NCBI RefSeq assembly: GCF_024584805.1
Contig: NZ_CP075715.1
Coordinates: 4,164,526-4,228,525, forward strand
DNA length: 64,000 nucleotides
Source: Streptomyces sp. FIT100
GTDB lineage: Bacteria; Actinomycetota; Actinomycetes; Streptomycetales; Streptomycetaceae
Reading direction: 5' to 3'
In this document: positions 1 through 7,999 of the stretch, piece by piece
Numbering within the stretch: the first letter of the stretch is position 1
Layout: each line of letters begins with the position of its first letter
The notes under the pieces: model-generated
Told to the model about the DNA's origin: nothing
The model's database searches: none
Seen by the model: only the letters and a program-made list of their open reading frames with translations
Translations under genes and position numbers: made by a program

Positions 1-629
1 TCGGGCTGGGGCGCTTCGGCTGCTCGCTCGGCACCGAACTGATGCGCCGCGGCTGGGACGTCCTGGGCATCGACTCCGACGCCGCCCTGGTGCAGCGGAT
101 GCGCGACGTGCTGACCCACGCGGCCGCCGCGGACTGCACCGACCCCGAGGCCCTGGACCAGCTCGGGGTGGTCGAGTTCTCCCGCGCCGTGGTGGCCATC
201 GGCGACTCCCTGGAGGCCAGCGTCCTGGTCACCTCCAACCTCGCCGACGCGGGGGTGCCCCTCATCTGGGCCAAGGCCGTCAGCCGCCAGCACGGCAGGA
301 TCCTGGAACGGGTCGGCGCCCACCATGTGGTCCTGCCCGAGCAGGACATGGGCGAGCGGGTGGCGCACCTGGTCACCGGCCGGATGCTCGACTTCATCGA
401 GTTCGACGACGACTACGCCCTGGCCAAGACCGTCGCACCGGCGTGCGCGACGGGGCAGCCGCTCGGCGAACTCAGGGTCCGCGCCAGGTACGGCGTCACC
501 GTCGTCGGCATCAAGCGCTCCGGCGAGGACTTCACGTACGCCACCGCCGAGACGGTCGTACGCCTCGGTGACATCGTCATCGTCACCGGACGGACCCGGG
601 CGGTGGAGACCTTCGCCGACCTCGTCTGA
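1..629 (+). CDS. TrkA-family potassium channel/transport regulator (5' partial)
   Basis: This is the C-terminal part of a TrkA/KtrA-type RCK protein. These cytosolic proteins bind nucleotide and gate a membrane potassium transporter. The reading frame is open from the window edge and shows the Rossmann motif GLGRFG at the first codons. An internal ATG at 42 is not the true start. A TrkA-N domain is followed by a TrkA-C-like domain over about the last 70 residues. The partner transporter is probably upstream, outside the window. The family call is secure, while the ion specificity is inferred. Confidence 0.85.
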   Translation, partial: GLGRFGCSLGTELMRRGWDVLGIDSDAALVQRMRDVLTHAAAADCTDPEALDQLGVVEFSRAVVAIGDSLEASVLVTSNLADAGVPLIWAKAVSRQHGRILERVGAHHVVLPEQDMGERVAHLVTGRMLDFIEFDDDYALAKTVAPACATGQPLGELRVRARYGVTVVGIKRSGEDFTYATAETVVRLGDIVIVTGRTRAVETFADLV

Positions 630-694
630 CGGCGCCCGGGGCCGTATTCGCCTCCGCCGCTGTATCCGCCCCTTCGCCCCCTCCGCCGCACCCC

Positions 695-1387
695 TCAGGA
701 CCGGTCGGCCGCGCGGTCCAGGCCCGGCTCCAGGTCCAGGCCCGGCTCCAGGTCCAGGTGCGGAAGGTGGTGGCCGAAGCGCTCCCGCTTCGTGCGCAGA
801 TAGAGGATGTTCTCCTCGCGGGGCGTTGTCAGCAGCGGCACCTGTTCGGTCACCTTGATGCCGTGCCGCAGCAACGCCTCGCGCTTGCGGGGGTTGTTGG
901 ACAGCAGCCGTACGGATCGCACCCCGAGGTCGTGGAGGACGTCCGCCGCCACCTGGTAGTCGCGCGCGTCCGCCGGCAGCCCGAGCGCGAGGTTGGCCTC
1001 GACGGTGTCCAGCCCCTCCGCCTGGAGCTGCATCGCCCGGAGTTTCGCCAACAGGCCGATCCCCCGCCCCTCGTGGCCCTGGAGATAGACGAGCACGCCG
1101 CGCCCTTCGCGCACGACGGCGCGCAGCGCCGCGGACAACTGGTCGCCGCACTCGCAGTGCCGGGAACCGAAGGCGTCACCGGTCAGACACTCCGAATGCA
1201 CGCGGGTGAGTGCGTCGTCCCCTTCGACGTCGCCGTACACCAGCGCCATGTGTTCGTCACCGCTTTTCCGGTCCAGATAACCGACGGCGAGAAAAACCCC
1301 GTATTCGGTGGAGAGTTGGACAGTTGCCATGCGTTCGGTGCCGGCTGAACGCGCACCGTCGCGGTGTACGCCATAGCTGTCTGTCAT
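695..1387 (-). CDS. ribA: GTP cyclohydrolase II, Met-switch variant (predicted to make FAPy)
   Basis: This 230-residue stand-alone GTP cyclohydrolase II lacks the RibB half. The zinc ligands are visible in SECLTGDAFGSRHCEC (Cys67, Cys78, Cys80). At the position of E. coli Tyr105 (KIRAYAL) this protein has Met119 (KLRAMQL). In S. coelicolor SCO6655 the matching Met120 makes the enzyme stop at 2-amino-5-formylamino-6-ribosylamino-pyrimidinone phosphate (FAPy) instead of the deformylated riboflavin precursor. The same product is inferred here. The gene is divergent from the creatininase-like gene, 68 bp away. The C-terminus carries a DLEPGL duplication. Confidence 0.93.
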   Translation of the reverse strand: MTDSYGVHRDGARSAGTERMATVQLSTEYGVFLAVGYLDRKSGDEHMALVYGDVEGDDALTRVHSECLTGDAFGSRHCECGDQLSAALRAVVREGRGVLVYLQGHEGRGIGLLAKLRAMQLQAEGLDTVEANLALGLPADARDYQVAADVLHDLGVRSVRLLSNNPRKREALLRHGIKVTEQVPLLTTPREENILYLRTKRERFGHHLPHLDLEPGLDLEPGLDRAADRS

Positions 1388-1455
1388 GACCGGATCCTAT
1401 CGGGTAGCCTCTGGGAAATGGGCTCGGAAATGGGGCGGGGAAGGGGTCGGGGAAG

Positions 1456-2283
1456 ATGAACGGCCCGGACGCGGGAGCCCCGGTGCGGGGACTTCTGCCG
1501 CTGGACACGACGCTGGACGCGGGGGCGCGGCGGGCCGGTGTCGCGGTCCTGCCCATCGGCAGCTTCGAGCAACACGGGCCGTATCTCCCCCTGATGACGG
1601 ACACGCTCATAGCCTGCGCCATCGCCCGGGAGGTCGCCGCCGCGTATCCGGTCCTCCGGCTGCCCCCGGTGACGGTCTCCTGCTCGCACGAGCACGCGGC
1701 ATGGCCGGGGACCGTGAGCATCTCCGCCGCGACGCTGTACGCCGTCGTGCGGGACATCGCCGACTCGCTGCGCCGCTCGGGCATCGGCAGCCTGGTCCTG
1801 ATCAACGGCCACGGCGGAAACTACGTCCTGCGCAACGTCGTCCAGGAGTCCGCCGGGTCCGCCGGGTCCGCCGGGTCCGCCGGGTCCGCCGGGTCCGCCG
1901 GGGCCGCAGGCGGCGGTACGCGCATGGCGCTTTTCCCGGGATCCGCCGACTGGAGTGCGGCAAGGGACCGGGCGGGCGTGCGGACACCGGCGCACAGCGA
2001 TATGCATGCCGGTGAGCTGGAGACGTCCATCCTCCTGCACGAGCATCCGGAACTCGTCCGCTCCGGCCATATGACCTCCGATTTCCTCGCCGACGACCGC
2101 GAGCATTTCCTCACCCTGGGATTGCGTGCCTATACGGAGACCGGCGTGATCGGCCGGCCGTCCTTGGCAACGGCCGAGAAGGGCAAGGAATTGCTCGCCG
2201 GACTCACCGATTCGTTCGCCGGGTATTTCTCGTTGCTGGCCCCCACGGAATCCCCGGACCCGGCGCCGGGGGAGGCACGATGA
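1456..2283 (+). CDS. creatininase-family amidohydrolase, candidate FAPy deformylase
   Basis: This 275-residue creatininase-fold metallohydrolase has the metal-site motifs SFEQHGPYLPLMTDT near residue 36, NGHGGN near 117, and DMHAGELE. The archaeal FAPy deformylase ArfB belongs to this family. Next to a cyclohydrolase predicted to release FAPy, deformylation is the most economical role, but this is inference. The mycofactocin peptidase MftE is another family member and thus an alternative function. Six tandem copies of a 9-nt unit at 1849-1902 encode a Gly-Ser-Ala linker between the catalytic motifs. The stop overlaps the next start (ATGA). Confidence 0.85.
   Translation: MNGPDAGAPVRGLLPLDTTLDAGARRAGVAVLPIGSFEQHGPYLPLMTDTLIACAIAREVAAAYPVLRLPPVTVSCSHEHAAWPGTVSISAATLYAVVRDIADSLRRSGIGSLVLINGHGGNYVLRNVVQESAGSAGSAGSAGSAGSAGAAGGGTRMALFPGSADWSAARDRAGVRTPAHSDMHAGELETSILLHEHPELVRSGHMTSDFLADDREHFLTLGLRAYTETGVIGRPSLATAEKGKELLAGLTDSFAGYFSLLAPTESPDPAPGEAR
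1849..1902 (+). repeat. 9-nt in-frame tandem repeat (six copies)
   Basis: The unit TCCGCCGGG is repeated six times without a mismatch inside the creatininase-like gene. It encodes (Ser-Ala-Gly)n and can vary in copy number without changing frame. Confidence 0.95.
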
Positions 2284-4148
2284 CCGGCCGCCGCGGCGCG
2301 GTGGAGAGCCGTGCCACCGTGCTCGGCGCCGCGGAAGCCTGGGAGCGGCTGCTCCGCGTACGGTCCGAGGCGGACGCCGCGTCCGCCGGGCTGCTCAGGG
2401 GTGCCGACGGCCGGCTCCGGTGGCGGGACGCCTCGCCCGCCGCCGCTGTCCTCGCCGACCGCTATCTGCCGCTCTGCCTGGCCGGTCCGCGCACCACGTT
2501 CGCACAACTGGGGCAGAGCCTCGACGGGTTCATCGCGACCCGCAAGGGTGACGCCGACTACGTCACCGGTGCGCAGGACCGGGAGCACCTGCACCGGCTG
2601 CGCGCGCTGGCCGACGCGGTGGTCGTCGGGGCCGGCACCGCCGTCGCCGACGATCCCCGGCTGACGGTCCGGGCCTGTGCCGGGCAGCACCCGGTGCGCG
2701 TCGTCCTCGACCCGCACGGCCGGGTGCCGCTGCGGCGCAGGGTGTTCACGGACGGGGAGGCGCCGACCCTGTGGGTGGTGGGCGCCGACAGCGCCGCTGT
2801 CGCCGGTGCCGGTGCCGGTGCCGGAGGCGTCGAGAACGTCGAGGGCGTTGACGTACTGACGCTGCCCGACAGCGCCGCGTTCGCCCCCCGCCGCCTGGTG
2901 CACGAGCTCGCGCGGCGCGGTCTCGGCCGGGTGCTGGTCGAGGGCGGCGGTGTCACCGTGTCGCGCTTCCTGCACGCGGGTGCGCTTGACCGGCTGTACG
3001 TGACCGTCGCGCCGGTCCTGATCGGCGACGGCGTCCCTGGCATCGGCTTCCCCGGCCCCGACCTGATGCGGGACGCGCTCCGGCCGGCGGTGCGGCGTGC
3101 CGCCCTCGGCGAGGACACCCTCTTCGAGCTCGACCTGCGGACGCCGCATTCCGGCGACCCACTGGACGGCGAGCACCCCGAGCCCCGGCAGGCTCGCGAC
3201 GAGGGCCAGTAGCCCGTACACCACGGCGACGGTCAGCCCCTGCGCGGTGCCGAGGCCCGCGGCTCCGAAGGCCCAGGCGGTGACGCCCTCCCGGGGGCCC
3301 CAGCCGCCGACGTTCAGTGGCAGGGCCATCGCGAGCAGCGCCAGCACCATCAGGGGGAGCAACTCGGCGGCGGGAGCGGTCGATCCGGCCGCGCGGGCGG
3401 CGAGGAGGAACATCCCGAGATGCCCCGCGAGCACCGCGACCGACGAGACCAGCACCCCCGGCCAGTTCGCCCGGGCGAGCAGTCCGAGGCGCGCTTCGGC
3501 CAGCGTGGTGCGCAGCGCACGGCGCCACCGTGAGCTGTCCGGCCCCCGGCGCAGCCGTACGGCGGCCACGGCCCCGAGCCCGCACACCGCGCACACCGCG
3601 CCGACCGCGGCGATCACACCGGTCGTGCCGCTCGTGCCGCTCGTGCCGAGAGCCGCCGCCGGGGCCGCGGCGGGGTACGCGGCCAGGAGCGCCGCGCCCG
3701 TCGCGACCAGCACCGCCTGGCCCGCGACCCGTTCGAGGACGACCGCGCGGATGCCCCGGCCGACGGCACCGGCGCTGCGGCCGTGCCGTACCCCCCGGTG
3801 CACATCGCCGATGACGCCCCCGGGCAGCGCGGCGTTGAGGAACAGGGCCCGGTAGTAGTCGGCGACGGCCCGGCCGAGCGGCAGCCGGATGCCCAGCCCC
3901 CGCGCCACCAGGCACCAGCGCCATGCGCACAGCACGGTGGTGAACAGGCCGAGACCGAGCGCCGCCAGCAGGGTCGTGCCGTCGACACCGCGCACACCGG
4001 CGAGGAGGGCGCCGGTGCCCTGCCACCACAGCGTCGCCGCAAGGATGCCCGCGCCGGCGAACAGGCCGAGGCGCGCCCGGACCGCCCCCACCGCCCCCAC
4101 CGCCCCCACTGCCTCGATCGGCACCACTGCCCGGATCGCCCCGTTCAC
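2130..4148 (-). CDS. flippase-like membrane protein (LPG synthase TM family) with long antisense extension
   Basis: Residues 1 to about 336 are a multi-spanning membrane protein of the lysylphosphatidylglycerol-synthase TM/UPF0104 group. Characteristic features are PGGVIGDVHRG near residue 117 and LPLNVGGWGPREGV. No stop codon occurs after this domain. The frame stays open for a further 336 low-complexity residues that are antisense to the reductase and creatininase genes. The natural product probably ended near 3130-3140, and loss of the intergenic stop region is the likely cause. It begins in the methyltransferase stop (ATGA). A role in moving a lipid-linked product across the membrane is possible but unproven. 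Confidence 0.7.
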   Translation of the reverse strand: MNGAIRAVVPIEAVGAVGAVGAVRARLGLFAGAGILAATLWWQGTGALLAGVRGVDGTTLLAALGLGLFTTVLCAWRWCLVARGLGIRLPLGRAVADYYRALFLNAALPGGVIGDVHRGVRHGRSAGAVGRGIRAVVLERVAGQAVLVATGAALLAAYPAAAPAAALGTSGTSGTTGVIAAVGAVCAVCGLGAVAAVRLRRGPDSSRWRRALRTTLAEARLGLLARANWPGVLVSSVAVLAGHLGMFLLAARAAGSTAPAAELLPLMVLALLAMALPLNVGGWGPREGVTAWAFGAAGLGTAQGLTVAVVYGLLALVASLPGLGVLAVQWVAGMRRPQVELEEGVLAEGGTPHRRPERVPHQVGAGEADARDAVADQDRRDGHVQPVKRTRVQEARHGDTAALDQHPAETAPRELVHQAAGGERGAVGQRQYVNALDVLDASGTGTGTGDSGAVGAHHPQGRRLPVREHPAPQRHPAVRVEDDAHRVLPGTGPDRQPGIVGDGGAGPDDHRVGQRAQPVQVLPVLRTGDVVGVTLAGRDEPVEALPQLCERGARTGQAERQIAVGEDSGGGRGVPPPEPAVGTPEQPGGRGVRLGPYAEQPLPGFRGAEHGGTALHRAAAAGHRASPGAGSGDSVGASNEKYPANESVSPASNSLPFSAVAKDGRPITPVSV
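2280..3212 (+). CDS. RibD C-terminal-domain reductase
   Basis: This 310-residue NADPH-dependent pyrimidine reductase of the RibD-C/dihydrofolate-reductase-like family has no deaminase domain. The family core is seen in the stretch from TTFAQLGQSLDGFIA to VVVGAGTAVADDPRLT, and in LVEGGG near residue 222. It starts inside the creatininase stop codon (ATGA), so translation is coupled. Acting on deformylated FAPy to reduce the ribosyl to a ribityl chain would match the archaeal order of steps (inference). The family core ends near TLFELDLR. The last 24 residues run into the 3' end of the convergent membrane gene. Confidence 0.85.
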   Translation: MTGRRGAVESRATVLGAAEAWERLLRVRSEADAASAGLLRGADGRLRWRDASPAAAVLADRYLPLCLAGPRTTFAQLGQSLDGFIATRKGDADYVTGAQDREHLHRLRALADAVVVGAGTAVADDPRLTVRACAGQHPVRVVLDPHGRVPLRRRVFTDGEAPTLWVVGADSAAVAGAGAGAGGVENVEGVDVLTLPDSAAFAPRRLVHELARRGLGRVLVEGGGVTVSRFLHAGALDRLYVTVAPVLIGDGVPGIGFPGPDLMRDALRPAVRRAALGEDTLFELDLRTPHSGDPLDGEHPEPRQARDEGQ

Positions 4149-5242
4149 GGGGTGCGCCCCGCCGGCCGGGGCAGCGCCAGCACATCGCTGTGGTGCACCA
4201 CCACCCGCAACTCGCCCGCCTCGCAGGCGGCGAGACGCCGCCGCAGATACGCGTCGGCGCGCGACGCGAGCTCCGGCCGCTGCTCACGGGCGGCCCCGAC
4301 CCAGCCCCGCAGCCACTGCTCCGTCAGCGCGGAGGACGCAGGCCCTGGGGCCCGTCGTCCGGGCCCCTCCGCGCTCGCGAGCCCTGGTACGCACAACTGC
4401 GGCTCCTCCCTCCGGGCCCTGCGGGTCCGGGAGGCGCCCCCAGTGGTCGCTCGCCCATGCTCCGCCGCGGCTCCGTCCCCCGCCTCGCAGCCGCACGGAC
4501 CGGACCCACAGCCGCACGGACCGGACCCCGCTTCCCCCGTGGCGGCAGCCTCTGACGTCCCCGTCGGCCCGACCCGGTCGACGGGACCCAGCCGCCACGG
4601 GCTGCTCTGGGCCCGTACGGTCATGCCGTGCCGGGCGAAGGCCACCGACGCCGCCGCGACGGCGTCAGGTCCGAGGAGTCCCCGGCCCCGGTCGGCACGG
4701 CGCTGGTGGGCGTTGAACGCGTCGGCGATCTCGGCGTCCATCGGGTCGGCAGGGGTGAGGTCGACCCGCCCCAGCACCGACAGCGCCAGCAGCGCCGGGC
4801 AGCCGGCCCCGGCGCAGGTCGCGACGAGCCCGTCCAGCTCCTCGCGCGTGAGCAGGTCAAGGAGCGCGGATGCCGTCACCAGCGAGGTGCCCCGGAGCCC
4901 GGCCGCGGTCAGGCGCGCGATGTCACCGTGCTCCGTCGCGACGGTGACCGCGCCGCCGTCGGCGGCCGTACGGGGCAACTGCCCGGCGGCCAGGGCGAGC
5001 AGACCGGGGTCGTGGTCGTGCAGGATCCAGTGCTGGGGACCGTCGAGGCGCGGGGCGAGCCAGCGCCCCATGGAACCGGTGCCGCAGCCGAGGTCACGGA
5101 TCACCAGGGGCTTGCCGCCCCCGGGCCGCGCGAGGAACTCCCGCAGCGGATCGAGCAGTTCCACCGCGCGGGCCGCCTCGTCGGCCGCCTCCCGCAGCGC
5201 CAGCCACTCCGGTGTGTAGTGGGCGACACCGGTCGCGCTCAT
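4145..5242 (-). CDS. class I SAM-dependent methyltransferase with a central insertion
   Basis: This 365-residue protein has SAM motif I DLGCGTGSMGRWL at residues 50-62 and an acidic motif II (ILHDHD). Residues from about 225 to 305 are a low-complexity insertion with two copies of GSGPCGC, encoded by a direct repeat of about 20 nt near 4488-4528. The ends of the protein are normal for the family. It overlaps the glycosyltransferase stop by ATGA and the membrane protein start by ATGA, so the three are one operon. The substrate is unknown. A pyrimidine- or pterin-derived glycoside is inferred from the neighbours. Confidence 0.85.
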   Translation of the reverse strand: MSATGVAHYTPEWLALREAADEAARAVELLDPLREFLARPGGGKPLVIRDLGCGTGSMGRWLAPRLDGPQHWILHDHDPGLLALAAGQLPRTAADGGAVTVATEHGDIARLTAAGLRGTSLVTASALLDLLTREELDGLVATCAGAGCPALLALSVLGRVDLTPADPMDAEIADAFNAHQRRADRGRGLLGPDAVAAASVAFARHGMTVRAQSSPWRLGPVDRVGPTGTSEAAATGEAGSGPCGCGSGPCGCEAGDGAAAEHGRATTGGASRTRRARREEPQLCVPGLASAEGPGRRAPGPASSALTEQWLRGWVGAAREQRPELASRADAYLRRRLAACEAGELRVVVHHSDVLALPRPAGRTP

Positions 5243-6372
5243 GCTGCCTCCAGGGGGTGCTGCCGGGTGTGTTCGAGGGCCTTGGCCAGGGCCCGCGCGG
5301 TCGTCTCCCAGCCGGCCAGGGCGGTACGCCGCCGTCGCGCGGCCGACTTCGCCCGGTGGCGCTCGCCTGAGTCGGTGAGCCAGCGCCGCAGCGCCGCGGC
5401 GAGCGCCGCCGGGTCGTCCGGCGGGACCAGGGCGCCCGGCAGGCCCCCGTCGGGGGCGCGTCCGAGCGCCTCGGGGACGCCGCCGACGGCCGTCGCCAGC
5501 ACGGGGACGCCGCGTGCGAGCGCCTCGGTGACGGCCATGCCGTAGGTCTCGGCGTGCGAGGTGAGCAGCAGGAGGTCGGCTGCGGCGTAGCTGGCGTTCA
5601 GTTCGGGGCCGTTCCGGGGGCCCGCCAGGTGGATCCGGCCGTCGAGGCCGTGCCGCGAGATCAGCTCGCGGACCCGGGCGGCGTAGCCGGGGTCACCGCC
5701 CGGTCCGCCGACCAGGGAGCAGCCCCACGGCAGGTCGGCGACGCCGGCCAGGGCCTCCACCAGTAGGTGCTGCCCTTTGCGCGGGGTTACCGAGGCCACG
5801 CACAGCAGACGCGGCCCGCCGCCGGTGCCCGAGGCCGTACCCGCCGCCAGGGGCGCGATGTCGGCGCCGGGCACGGCGACATGGACCCGGCGGGCGGCGA
5901 GTCCGTGGTGGTCCCGGAGCCTGCGGGCCGCCCAGTCGCTGGTCGCCACGATCGCCGTGGCGGCCCGCAGCGTGCTGCGTTCCGCGGCGTCCAGGGCCGC
6001 GGCCACGTCCGGCGCGAGTCCGGTCTCGTCGGCCAGCGGCAGATGCACGAGCACCGCCAGGCGCAGCCGTCCCGCCTCGGGCACGAGGGTCTCCGGGGCG
6101 GCGCAGGCGACGAGCCCGTCGAGGAGGACGAGGGAGCCGTCCGCCGACTCGGCCAGCGTCCGGGCCAGTTCCGCGCGCGCCCCGGCGCTGGGACGCGGCC
6201 AGCCGCCGGCGACACGGTGCTCGTGGAGCCGCCAGCCGAGCTGCGGCAGCTCCCGGCAGACCCTGCGGTCGTACGTGTTGCCGCCGCTCGGCGCCCCCGG
6301 ATCGTCGACGGCGCCGGGCATCATGAACCGGACCGTGCGCCCGGGTTCGGGGCTGCCGGCCGCGAGGCTCAC
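5239..6372 (-). CDS. GT4-type glycosyltransferase
   Basis: This is a 377-residue retaining glycosyltransferase of the GT-B fold. The C-terminal nucleotide-sugar domain shows VASVTPRKGQHLL, the family E-x7-E signature in HAETYGMAVTEALARG, and VGGVPEAL. I chose GTG at 6372 because it overlaps the TGA of the PTPS-like gene (GTGA), like the other joints of this operon. An ATG at 6324 would shorten the protein by 16 residues. It is the third gene in a five-gene minus-strand operon. The sugar donor and acceptor are not visible from sequence. Confidence 0.88.
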   Translation of the reverse strand: MSLAAGSPEPGRTVRFMMPGAVDDPGAPSGGNTYDRRVCRELPQLGWRLHEHRVAGGWPRPSAGARAELARTLAESADGSLVLLDGLVACAAPETLVPEAGRLRLAVLVHLPLADETGLAPDVAAALDAAERSTLRAATAIVATSDWAARRLRDHHGLAARRVHVAVPGADIAPLAAGTASGTGGGPRLLCVASVTPRKGQHLLVEALAGVADLPWGCSLVGGPGGDPGYAARVRELISRHGLDGRIHLAGPRNGPELNASYAAADLLLLTSHAETYGMAVTEALARGVPVLATAVGGVPEALGRAPDGGLPGALVPPDDPAALAAALRRWLTDSGERHRAKSAARRRRTALAGWETTARALAKALEHTRQHPLEAA

Positions 6373-6767
6373 AGGGGCCGCTCGTAACTCGCCCACGCGA
6401 TGTGCGATTCGTGGAGGGTGACCGCGATCGCGGACAGACCGCGGGCGCCTTCGCCCAGCGCGCCCGCGTGCACCCGGTCGGCCAGGCGGTCGGCGACGAC
6501 CTTGGCCAGGAACTCGGTCGAGGTGTTGACCCCGGCGAACTCGGGTGCGTCGTCGAGATTGCTGTAGTTGAACTCCGCCACCACCTCGCCCAGTTCGCTC
6601 GTCGCCAGCCCGATGTCGACGACGATGTTGTCGGCGTCCAGCTCGGTGCGGCGGAAGGTGGCGTCCACCAGGTAGGTCGCTCCGTGCAGCCGCTGCGCGG
6701 GGCCGAAGACCTCGCCGCGGAAGCTGTGGGCGATCATCAGATGGGTGCGGACGGTGACGCTGAACAA
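6369..6767 (-). CDS. 6-pyruvoyltetrahydropterin synthase/QueD-fold protein with incomplete zinc site
   Basis: This 132-residue T-fold protein of the PTPS/QueD family has family features AHSFRGE, RLHGATY and NTSTEFLAK. The usual zinc motif has the form HGH, but here the last His is Ala (HGAT), so the three-His metal site is not complete. The S. coelicolor homologue SCO6650 is described as lacking the zinc and catalytic triad while keeping a pterin-like pocket. A pyrimidine- or pterin-binding role other than PTPS catalysis is inferred. It precedes the glycosyltransferase with a 4-nt overlap. Confidence 0.85.
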   Translation of the reverse strand: MFSVTVRTHLMIAHSFRGEVFGPAQRLHGATYLVDATFRRTELDADNIVVDIGLATSELGEVVAEFNYSNLDDAPEFAGVNTSTEFLAKVVADRLADRVHAGALGEGARGLSAIAVTLHESHIAWASYERPL

Positions 6768-6868
6768 CGGCTGTGACCTCCCGGTGCGACGTGGCCGGCC
6801 TGCGCGGCCCCCTGCCCTTCACTACGGCGGAAGGGCGCGGACTGTTCAACGACGCAGGTCGTCCGGTG

Positions 6869-7885
6869 TCAGGTGCCGAAGGGCCCGCTCGGGGCGGCCC
6901 GATGGGTGTCCTGGTCGTACCGCACGCGGTGGCACAGCCCCGGCAGCTCGCCCGAGGCGATCCGCGGCAGCACCGACGGCAGTTCGTCGAAGCCGCACTC
7001 GCCGGTGATCAGCGCGTCGAAGACGGGGTCGGCGAGCAGGTCGAGCGAGAGCGCGAGCCGGTCGGCGAAGCTCCGGCGGGAGCGCCGGGCCTCGGCCACC
7101 CGCCCCACCTGGCTGCCGCGCAGGACCAGCCGGCCGGAGTGGAACGCCTCCCCCAGCGGCACGCTGATGCGCCGGTCGCCGTACCAGCTCAGCTCCAGGA
7201 CCGTGCCCTCCGGGGCGAGCAGCTCCAGACAGCGGGTGAGTCCGGCCTCGGTGGCGCTGGCATGGACGGCGAGGTCGCAGTCGCCCAGCGCGTCCTCGGG
7301 GAGTGCGAAGCCGACGCCGAGCGCCTCGGCGACGGCGGCGCGGGCGGGTTCGGGGTCGACCAGTTGGACGCGTACACCCGGGTACTTGGCGAGGAGCGCG
7401 GCGACGGAGCAGCCGACCATCCCCGCTCCGACGACGGCGATCCGGTCGCCGACCAGCGGGGCGGCGTCCCACAGGGCGTTCACCGCCGTCTCCATCGTCC
7501 CGGCGAGCACGGCCCGCTCGGCGGGGACGCCGTCCGGCACCGGGGTGACGGCGCTCGCCGGCACGACGTAGCGGCTCTGGTGCGGGTACAGGCAGAAGAC
7601 CGTGCGCCCGGAGAGCCGCCGCGGGCCCTCCTCGACGACGCCGACGCCGAGATAGCCGTACTTGACCGGCCCGGGGAAGTCGCCCTCCTGGAACGGCGCC
7701 CGCATCGCCGCGTGCTGGCTCCGCGGCACGCCCCCGCGGAAGACGAGGCTCTCCGTGCCGCGGCTCACCCCGGACCAGAGCGCGCGCACCACGACGTCGT
7801 CGGCGCCGGGCTCGGGCAGGACCACGTCCCGTATCTCGCCGTGGCCGGGGGAGCTGAGCCAGAAGGCGCGTGCGGCACGCTCCAT
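6869..7885 (-). CDS. MDR-family (zinc-type alcohol) dehydrogenase
   Basis: This 338-residue medium-chain dehydrogenase/reductase has a coenzyme motif AVVGAGMVGCSVAALLA near residue 148 and the GYLGVGVVE stretch of the catalytic domain. I do not see the four-Cys structural zinc lobe. It is the first gene of the minus-strand operon, 101 bp before the PTPS-like gene, and it is divergent from the CDP-alcohol phosphatidyltransferase. It probably oxidises or reduces a polyol or alcohol intermediate of the FAPy-derived pathway; this role is inferred only from context. Confidence 0.85.
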   Translation of the reverse strand: MERAARAFWLSSPGHGEIRDVVLPEPGADDVVVRALWSGVSRGTESLVFRGGVPRSQHAAMRAPFQEGDFPGPVKYGYLGVGVVEEGPRRLSGRTVFCLYPHQSRYVVPASAVTPVPDGVPAERAVLAGTMETAVNALWDAAPLVGDRIAVVGAGMVGCSVAALLAKYPGVRVQLVDPEPARAAVAEALGVGFALPEDALGDCDLAVHASATEAGLTRCLELLAPEGTVLELSWYGDRRISVPLGEAFHSGRLVLRGSQVGRVAEARRSRRSFADRLALSLDLLADPVFDALITGECGFDELPSVLPRIASGELPGLCHRVRYDQDTHRAAPSGPFGT

Positions 7886-7999
7886 CGGCGCCCTCCCGCT
7901 GAACGCTCGTACGACGGCTTACGTTCTGACAATCATGAGGCCGCGCACACGGTACGCGGCACCCGTCGACTCTGTCACACGGCCGGAGGGTGGTGAGCG

